Below, piece by piece: positions 6,839-11,526 of a stretch of DNA of 11,526 nt. The position numbers were made by a program, and so were the translations under genes. The notes below the pieces were generated by a model. The model made no database searches, was not told the DNA's origin, and was given only the letters and a program-made list of their open reading frames with translations. The stretch's first letter is position 1. Each line of letters begins with the position of its first letter. The DNA comes from JBGPLH01 sp041486365 [NCBI: Thermodesulfobacteriota bacterium] (GTDB lineage: Bacteria; JAUYMQ01): positions 1 through 11,526 of the forward strand of contig JBGPLH010000071.1 of NCBI GenBank assembly GCA_041486365.1. Direction: 5' to 3'.

Positions 6839-8686
6839 TCACCGCACCCGCTCGGCGATCACGATCGAAGGTCCCTTGGTCGCCGACCTGAACCGGTGAA
6901 GATCCGGCTCTTCCCGGTTCTGGTAGGGCGTGTCGATGGCCCGGAAGGCCGTGCGCCGGTACTTCGCGCGGTTCAGCCATTCGGCGACGTTCTCGTCCTG
7001 CAGGGGCCAGAGGGGCCGGATGATCAGCCAGCGGGGAGGCTGTTCCAACGGATCGAATCGCTGTGGCGCGAGCCCGGTGTGGAAGGCAACCGGATATTCC
7101 TCGAACACCATGAAGAACCGATCCCCCGGCCGCTTGTGCGCGTTCAGGTACTCCGAGATGGCGTCAATCGGGCCGCGCAAGGGATGCCGGATCTCGTCCA
7201 GGTAGTCCGCCAGCGGCAACCGCACCGCCAGGGAGGGCTCGGCTTCCGGGCGCCAGCCTATCATGCCGAATGCGTGATAGTAGTCGAAGCCGCGCAGCCA
7301 CCGCGGAAAGCGCTCGCGTCGCAGTTCCTCCCGCGAGCGGCCGGCGGCCGTCAGCTTCCCCAGCTCGGCATGCTCCGACGCCAGCCGGATCGGCCAGACA
7401 GAGAGGGCGTTGGTGAGGATCAGCGCGCCAACCAGAGACCACGCGACCCACGCGCGGCGGCCCAGGGTGAACGCGGACTGCGCCACGAGCAACAGCAGAA
7501 AGGGCCAGAGGGGAAGGAGGTACCGAAGGAACGGGTAGGTTGCCGTCTTCGAGAAACTGCCGATGAAGACGACGCAGAGAAGTCCCACCAGGGACCCGGG
7601 CATCCATCCCCGCTCTGCCGCCGGCCGGCGCGCCTCCGCGATCAGGAGGCGGAGACCGAAGGCCGCGAAGATTGCCAGGAAGAGCGTGAAGACCCAGACC
7701 GCCAGGGGCGTATGGGGCCCCGCGAGAACGACGGGAAAGGTCAGCGCACCCAGGACCAGGAAGCCCGCGCCAACCGCTCGCGTCCCGCCGGCGGCAACCG
7801 CGCCCGCCAGGAAGAGCAGGAGCAGCGGCGCGGCGTGCAGGTTGATCTCCAGGAGGTAGTGCCGGGCGAACGAGATCACCTGATAGGGGTCGTTGGGCAG
7901 GAGCGGCGTGCCCCAGGTCGTGAGCCGCCGATCCCAGATCCTCGCCCACAGCGCAAAGGGCAAGACGAGCGCCCCGGCGCAGAGCGCCGCCGCGGCCAGC
8001 CGCGCGACGATGGGACGCGGGGGTCGGACGAGCAGGAGGTGCAGCGCCAGGGCAGCCCCCACCGCGAAGAACCAGGGGAAGTTCGCGTGGAAGAGGAGCA
8101 CTGCCCAGAGCGCGAGCCACCGGGCCGCGCGGGGACGCGCCTCGAGGGCGTCGTGATAGGCGCGCATGACGAGCAGCGTGAGGAGAACTCCCTCGGGATA
8201 GTAGCGGGCCTGACGGATGGCAATGAGAAGCGGGACCGAGAGACCGGTGAGCAGCGTGGCGGCTTCCGCGACGCCGCGGCGGGAGGACATCGCGCGGAAG
8301 AGCGGATATGCGACGAAGGGGATCAGCGCGCCGGCCAGGGTGTGGAAGAAACGGGCGCCCAGGGCGGTGGCGCCGAAGAGCGCTTCGCCCGCGGCCGACA
8401 GATAACATTGAATCCAGCCGTCCCAGATCCAGAGGCCGTGGTGCGCATCGTTGGGCTGGAAGTGAATCAGGTAGTCGCCCCGGAGGACCCGGGGCAGCCC
8501 GTGCTTGAGGATCTGCAGGCCGAGCAGGCCGGGCGCGGCCTCGTCGGCCCAGAGAGCCGAGTCACCGAGCCGCATGAGCGAGAGCGCAAGGGTGAGGAGG
8601 GAGACCGCGAGACCCCACCCCCGGACGCCCGGGTTTTCGGCGCGATCCGCGCCCCTCGCGCGCGGAGGCTCCCCCGGTCCGGTCAC
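6839..8686 (-). CDS. GT39/ArnT-like GT-C glycosyltransferase membrane protein
   Basis: A 615-residue polytopic protein with about a dozen hydrophobic segments from residue 24 to about 425 and a C-terminal soluble domain of roughly 190 residues. The first loop after helix 1 carries the acidic pair typical of GT-C enzymes (LWADEA, Asp48-Glu49), and RQARYYPEGVLL at 158-169 resembles the ArnT/PMT-like motif that follows the third helix. Such enzymes transfer a sugar from a polyprenyl-phosphate carrier on the outer face of the inner membrane to lipid or protein. The GTG at 8686 is chosen because it precedes helix 1, has GGGGGA just upstream, and starts 11 bases after the acyl-CoA dehydrogenase stop. 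The frame stays open much further upstream, but only as a shadow of that dehydrogenase. Donor and acceptor are unknown. Confidence 0.85.
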   Translation of the reverse strand: MTGPGEPPRARGADRAENPGVRGWGLAVSLLTLALSLMRLGDSALWADEAAPGLLGLQILKHGLPRVLRGDYLIHFQPNDAHHGLWIWDGWIQCYLSAAGEALFGATALGARFFHTLAGALIPFVAYPLFRAMSSRRGVAEAATLLTGLSVPLLIAIRQARYYPEGVLLTLLVMRAYHDALEARPRAARWLALWAVLLFHANFPWFFAVGAALALHLLLVRPPRPIVARLAAAALCAGALVLPFALWARIWDRRLTTWGTPLLPNDPYQVISFARHYLLEINLHAAPLLLLFLAGAVAAGGTRAVGAGFLVLGALTFPVVLAGPHTPLAVWVFTLFLAIFAAFGLRLLIAEARRPAAERGWMPGSLVGLLCVVFIGSFSKTATYPFLRYLLPLWPFLLLLVAQSAFTLGRRAWVAWSLVGALILTNALSVWPIRLASEHAELGKLTAAGRSREELRRERFPRWLRGFDYYHAFGMIGWRPEAEPSLAVRLPLADYLDEIRHPLRGPIDAISEYLNAHKRPGDRFFMVFEEYPVAFHTGLAPQRFDPLEQPPRWLIIRPLWPLQDENVAEWLNRAKYRRTAFRAIDTPYQNREEPDLHRFRSATKGPSIVIAERVR

Positions 8687-8697
8687 CTGTCCCCCGT

Positions 8698-10350
8698 CTA
8701 CTTCAGCAGCGCCCGGGCGATCACCTTCAGCTCGAGGATCGGCTTCACGCCCTCGAAGATGGGGAGGACCTGGGCATCCACCACGTAGCGGCTGATCGCG
8801 TACTCCTCCGCGTAGCCCCAGCCGCCGTGCAGGAGCTGCCCTTCCTGCGAGACCCACACGGCCGCGTCGCAGGCGAAGAGCTTGGCCTGCGCGGGCTCGA
8901 GCGCCGCCTCGCCCCCTCTCTCGTCCATGACGCGCGCCGCCGCGTAGGTGATCTGCCGGGCGGCGTTCAGATGGGTCGCCATGCGCCCGAGCTTGTACTG
9001 CGTGAGCTGGAAGTCGATCAGCGGCTTGCCGAACTGGTTGCGGCTCGCGACGTACCCGGCCGTCACCTGGAGCACCGCCTGCATCACGCCGCAGGCGCGC
9101 CCGCCGGTCTGCAATCGCCCGGCCGCGAAGCCCGCCATCTGCAGCGCGAAGCCCTTCCCCTCCCCTGCCGCGCCGCCGACGAGATTCTCGGCGGGGACGA
9201 AGTACCGGTCGAGCTGGAGCGTGAAGGAGTGCATGCCGCGGTAGCCCGGCGTGGCGTCCGCCTTGCCGACGAGCGAGCCGCCGCCCGGCTGCTTCATCTC
9301 GAAACTGTGGCCGGGGAAGGGATCCTTCGGGACGATGAACAGCGAGAGCCCCTTGGCCCCGAGCTTGCGATCGGGGTTCGTGCGCGCCAGCAGCGCGAGC
9401 ACGTTCGCGCGCCCCGCGAAGGTGCACCAGGCCTTGGGGCCCGTGATGAACCATCCCTCGACGCCATTCTGCGTCCCGCGCTCGGCCGCGCAGGACACGC
9501 TCGCGACGTCGCTTCCCACGTTCGGCTCGGTGACCGCGATCCCCACCATCAGCTCGCCGGACGCGATGGGGGGCAGCCACTTCTTCTTCTGCTCCTCCGT
9601 GCCTCCGCGCTGCAGCGCCTTGGCGAGGATCTCGGGGCGCGTGATGAGGCTCCCCGCGCCGGCGAGCGAGGCCGCGGCCAGCTCCTCGGTCGTGAGGATC
9701 ATGGCGAGGTTGCCGAACTCCGTGCCGCCGTACTCCTCGGGGACCGAGAGGCCGAAGTAGCCCTGCCCGGCCATCCGGGCGATCAGCTCGTCCGAAACCA
9801 GATCGTCGTGCCGGTGGAGCTTCTCCGCGAAGGGGGCCACCTCGTTGCGGGCGAAGACGCGGACCGAGTCGCGCGTCGCCGTGAGCACCTCGTCGCCGAG
9901 CCAGAGGTTGTTCTGCCCGCCCTGGGACGCGACCTGGCGCCCGATCTCCCGGTAGCTCGTCTCGTGCATGGCCCGGCGCGCGAGCTTCTGGATCTCCGGA
10001 TCGCCGATCGTCTTTGCCAGCTGCGCGCCGTCGGTGCCGTAGTCCTCGGCCGCGGCCGAGGCGGACGCGAAGGCCTTCGCGGCGGTCTCACCGGCGAAGG
10101 CGATCGCCATGCGCTCGACCATCGCGTCCCGCTTCCCCTCCGTCGCGATCCCCTCCGCGTAGGTCAGGAAATCCTGCACGGCCCGCAGCTCGGTGGCGAG
10201 CTGCGCCATGCGCTCAGCGTGCACCTGGTGGTCGTCGATGTCCCTGCCGCCGCCGGTGAGCCTGGAGGCGTAGCGAAGGGACTCGTCGGTGAAGGCGGCG
10301 AGCGCCTGCTCGATCCGGCGGGCGTGGTCGAGGGTGAGTTCGGTGGTCAT
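8698..10350 (-). CDS. Acyl-CoA dehydrogenase with N-terminal extension, methylsuccinyl-CoA dehydrogenase-like
   Basis: A 550-residue FAD flavoprotein that oxidises an acyl-CoA to its 2,3-enoyl form and passes electrons to ETF. The ACAD core occupies about residues 150-550: GYFGLSVPEEYGG (197-209), IAVTEPNVGSD (271-281), ASRNQFGKPLIDFQLTQYKLGRM (435-457), QLLHGGWGYAEEYAISRYVVDAQVLPIFEG (505-534). Glu533, in IFEG, sits where the catalytic base of short- and medium-chain enzymes lies. About 150 extra N-terminal residues, mostly helical, include RDIDDHQVHAERMAQLATELRA (36-57). Length, extension and C-terminal pattern resemble (2S)-methylsuccinyl-CoA dehydrogenase of the ethylmalonyl-CoA pathway, but this assignment is from memory and no other pathway gene is here. 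AGGGGA lies six bases before the ATG. The two membrane glycosyltransferase genes follow closely. Confidence 0.93.
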   Translation of the reverse strand: MTTELTLDHARRIEQALAAFTDESLRYASRLTGGGRDIDDHQVHAERMAQLATELRAVQDFLTYAEGIATEGKRDAMVERMAIAFAGETAAKAFASASAAAEDYGTDGAQLAKTIGDPEIQKLARRAMHETSYREIGRQVASQGGQNNLWLGDEVLTATRDSVRVFARNEVAPFAEKLHRHDDLVSDELIARMAGQGYFGLSVPEEYGGTEFGNLAMILTTEELAAASLAGAGSLITRPEILAKALQRGGTEEQKKKWLPPIASGELMVGIAVTEPNVGSDVASVSCAAERGTQNGVEGWFITGPKAWCTFAGRANVLALLARTNPDRKLGAKGLSLFIVPKDPFPGHSFEMKQPGGGSLVGKADATPGYRGMHSFTLQLDRYFVPAENLVGGAAGEGKGFALQMAGFAAGRLQTGGRACGVMQAVLQVTAGYVASRNQFGKPLIDFQLTQYKLGRMATHLNAARQITYAAARVMDERGGEAALEPAQAKLFACDAAVWVSQEGQLLHGGWGYAEEYAISRYVVDAQVLPIFEGVKPILELKVIARALLK

Positions 10351-10356
10351 GGGGGA

Positions 10357-10362
10357 TCCCCT
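10357..10362 (-). promoter_or_regulatory. Ribosome binding site of the acyl-CoA dehydrogenase, inside a palindrome
   Basis: AGGGGA on the minus strand, six bases before the ATG at 10350. It is embedded in the self-complementary GGGGATCCCC (10352-10361). With no loop this cannot fold locally, but it could pair between transcripts; no regulatory claim is made. Confidence 0.65.
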
Positions 10363-10427
10363 GCCGTGCGGCGGCGCCGGGCGGCATCGTTGCGAAGAGA
10401 TTCTTTCGGGCGGCCTGAAGACGCCAT

Positions 10428-10456
10428 GTGATAGCCCGAATCGCGCGCCGGGTCAA
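10428..10456 (-). promoter_or_regulatory. Predicted sigma70-like promoter for the acyl-CoA dehydrogenase unit
   Basis: On the minus strand TTGACC (10456-10451) and TATCAC (10433-10428) are separated by exactly 17 bases. The -35 matches five of six consensus positions and the -10 three of six, with the leading TAT kept. Transcription would start near 10420, giving a leader of about 70 bases. The site lies in the 215-base divergent spacer shared with the SUI1-family gene. Confidence 0.55.
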
Positions 10457-10511
10457 CGTGAAGAAGGGCCATTATTCCGGTAAGTTGGAGACGCGTTCCG
10501 GCTCCGGAGAG

Positions 10512-10541
10512 GAGGCGTCCCGCGGGCGCCTCTGGTATGCT
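10512..10541 (+). promoter_or_regulatory. Extended -10 promoter with adjoining 21-base near-palindrome (SUI1-family gene)
   Basis: TGG-TATGCT at 10533-10541 fits an extended -10 element, about 25 bases before the ATG; GGGAGG (10553-10558) then gives a good ribosome site seven bases from the ATG. No good -35 is seen 17 bases upstream. In its place is an interrupted palindrome, GAGGCG (10512-10517), T, CCCGCGGG, CGCCTC (10527-10532), 21 bases in all. It could be an operator or only a GC-rich inverted repeat. Confidence 0.45.
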
Positions 10542-10565
10542 CGAATCCCTCCGGGAGGCCACCCC

Positions 10566-10919
10566 ATGATCCGCGACGACGATCCGACGGTCTTCTCCAC
10601 CGGCCCCGGCGGCGGCGTTTCCTCGAAGAAGCAGGCGCCCCGTGGGGAGGAGAAGACGAAGCCCGCCGCGAAGGCGCACGACGGGACCGTGCGCGTGCGG
10701 CGCGAGACGGCGGGGCGCGGCGGAAAGACGGTGACGACCATCGCGGGCGTTCCCGGTTCGGCGGACGCACTGCGCGATCTTGCGGGGGAGCTCAAGCGCG
10801 CCTGCGGCTCCGGGGGAACGATCAAGGACGGCGTGATCGAGATCCAGGGCGATCAGCGGGATCGGATCGTGGTGCACCTGGAGTCGAAGGGGTACCGGGT
10901 GAAGCGGGCGGGGGGATGA
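10566..10919 (+). CDS. yciH: SUI1/eIF1-family translation factor (YciH-like)
   Basis: A 117-residue protein with a disordered charged N-terminus (1-38) followed by a complete SUI1 domain. The domain shows VRVRRETAGRGGKTVTTI (about 42-59), LAGELKRACGSGGTIKDG (about 72-89) and VIEIQGDQRDRIVVHLESKG (about 90-109), which is the normal bacterial YciH pattern: a basic loop, the CGSGGT turn and the GDQRD strand-turn. Bacterial YciH binds the 30S subunit and affects start-site fidelity; it is not essential where tested. The chosen ATG has GGGAGG seven bases upstream. The frame is open back to an ATG at 10428, but that part has no similarity to the family and overlaps the divergent promoter. It is the only plus-strand gene, divergent from the acyl-CoA dehydrogenase and convergent with the protease, with 23 bases to the protease stop. 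Confidence 0.93.
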   Translation: MIRDDDPTVFSTGPGGGVSSKKQAPRGEEKTKPAAKAHDGTVRVRRETAGRGGKTVTTIAGVPGSADALRDLAGELKRACGSGGTIKDGVIEIQGDQRDRIVVHLESKGYRVKRAGG

Positions 10920-10942
10920 TATCGGCGGCGGGATCGCCGTGC

Positions 10943-11526
10943 TCAGTGCGTCTTCCCCTTCATCCGCGCGTTGTAGACCATCAGCATCTCGCCGACGTTC
11001 TCCAGCGTGAGCAGCCCCACGATCTGCCCGTTCTCCAGGACGGGGAGCGCCGATCGGTTCTGGCTCCGGAGGCGCTCCAGTGCCGCGTCCACCTGTTCGT
11101 CCGGCGAGAGCACGCCCGCGTCGCGCCGCACCAGCGGCCCCACCGGCGCCCGCTCGTTCCCCCGGCTGATCGCCTCCAGCAATTCCGCCCGCGTGAGCAC
11201 CCCCGCGACCTGCTCCCGGTCCAGCACCGGGAAGTCCTGCTGGTAGCCCTCGAGCAGGTGCTGGAGCGCCCGGGACACCGGATCGTGGACGTCGAGCGTA
11301 CGGAAGTCCGTGATCATCACGTCCCGCACCGGCACGTTGTGAAACGCCGAGCGCATGGTGATCATGGCCGCTTCCTGCTCGGCGCCGATGTAGACGAAGA
11401 GCGCGATGAAGATCAGGAACGGATTGCCCAGGAGCCCCACGAGGCCGAACAGGAGCGCCATCCCCTGCCCGATCCGCGCGGCGATCTGCGTGGCGCGCAC
11501 GTAGTCCATCCGCTGCGCGAGAAGCG
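10943..11526 (-). CDS. Site-2 protease (peptidase M50) C-terminal part with two CBS domains (5' end cut by window)
   Basis: The visible 194 residues are the C-terminal part of an intramembrane zinc metalloprotease; the HExxH active site lies beyond the right edge. The segment LLAQRMDYVRATQIAARIGQG is the usual link after the catalytic core of M50 proteases. It is followed by a hydrophobic hairpin (about 18-45 counted from the Met at 11509) ending VYIGAEQEAA. Two CBS domains follow: VPVRDVMITDFRTL to TRAELLEAIS, and PLVRRDAGVLSPDEQVDAALERL to GLLTLENVGEMLMV. In relatives such CBS pairs bind adenosyl ligands and are thought to tune proteolysis. The Met at 11509 should not be taken as the start, because the frame is open and family-like upstream of it. 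It may process membrane-bound anti-sigma factors; the substrate is unknown. Confidence 0.92.
   Translation of the reverse strand, partial: LLAQRMDYVRATQIAARIGQGMALLFGLVGLLGNPFLIFIALFVYIGAEQEAAMITMRSAFHNVPVRDVMITDFRTLDVHDPVSRALQHLLEGYQQDFPVLDREQVAGVLTRAELLEAISRGNERAPVGPLVRRDAGVLSPDEQVDAALERLRSQNRSALPVLENGQIVGLLTLENVGEMLMVYNARMKGKTH

Noticed and set aside
4963-6891. Long plus-strand open frame of 642 codons opposite the YfhO-family gene
   Set aside because: It is the antisense of a recognisable membrane protein. The translation is a low-complexity Arg/Glu/Gly/Pro mix with no domain, as expected for GC-rich DNA lacking stop codons.
6836-8788. Long plus-strand open frame of 650 codons opposite the GT39-like gene
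   Set aside because: Same reason: a charged, repetitive translation with no recognisable domain, fully antisense to a gene with clear membrane segments and motifs.
6839-9580. Extended 913-codon reading of the GT39-like gene
   Set aside because: The first 298 codons overlap the acyl-CoA dehydrogenase in another frame and are low-complexity. The GTG at 8686, just before the first membrane helix, is the sensible start.
8827-10431. Plus-strand open frame of 534 codons opposite the acyl-CoA dehydrogenase
   Set aside because: A GC-driven shadow of a gene with a full set of ACAD motifs on the other strand; no domain seen.
10428-10565. N-terminal extension of the SUI1-family gene to an ATG at 10428
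   Set aside because: It has no family similarity, crosses the divergent promoter and the palindrome, and the ATG at 10566 has a strong ribosome site.
10920-10942. Bidirectional terminator between the convergent SUI1-family and protease genes
   Set aside because: Only a 5-base stem (CGGCG/CGCCG) with a 7-base loop and no T-tract can be drawn; too weak to report as a feature.

Overview
This is a high-GC bacterial chromosomal window with dense gene packing and 11 protein-coding genes, two of them cut by the window edges. Ten genes are on the minus strand; only a small SUI1/YciH-type translation factor is on the plus strand. I see no rRNA, tRNA, transposase, integrase, phage gene or CRISPR array. 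The combination of F420-type flavin/deazaflavin enzymes, a long acyl-CoA dehydrogenase, GT-C membrane proteins and a CBS-tailed M50 protease suggests an uncultivated soil or sediment bacterium (Binatota, Myxococcota, Methylomirabilota/Rokubacteria or Eisenbacteria are all possible). The phylum cannot be fixed from this sequence alone.

Right part (about 8.7-11.5 kb): the C-terminal end of a site-2 protease with two CBS domains converges on the SUI1/YciH gene. That gene is divergent from a 550-residue acyl-CoA dehydrogenase whose architecture resembles (2S)-methylsuccinyl-CoA dehydrogenase. The 215-base divergent spacer holds a good sigma70-like promoter for the dehydrogenase and an extended -10 element beside a 21-base near-palindrome for the translation factor.

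Middle part (about 4.5-8.7 kb): two large polytopic membrane proteins follow the dehydrogenase with gaps of 11 and 1 bases. The first is a GT39/ArnT-like GT-C glycosyltransferase and the second a YfhO-family protein. They probably share the dehydrogenase transcript and act in lipid-linked sugar transfer to envelope polymers or proteins.

Left part (1 to about 4.5 kb): a second transcription unit appears to start at a promoter near 4472-4500. Its leader of about 110 bases carries two copies of a GC-rich hairpin. It reads through a TIGR03617-like F420-dependent LLM oxidoreductase, queF, an aldo/keto reductase, a DUF385 (F420/deazaflavin-type) protein, a two-domain glutaredoxin/GST-N protein and a PaaG-like crotonase that runs off the left edge. 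Most of these are redox enzymes, but no shared pathway can be proved. QueF is the queuosine-pathway reductase and is apparently detached from other queuosine genes.

Overall this looks like an ordinary metabolic and envelope region. I found no clear new defence or mobile system. The points most worth a second look are the twin hairpins in the LLM leader, the two-domain thioredoxin-fold protein with a lost second active site, the crotonase lacking both hydratase glutamates, and the coupling of an acyl-CoA dehydrogenase to two GT-C genes.
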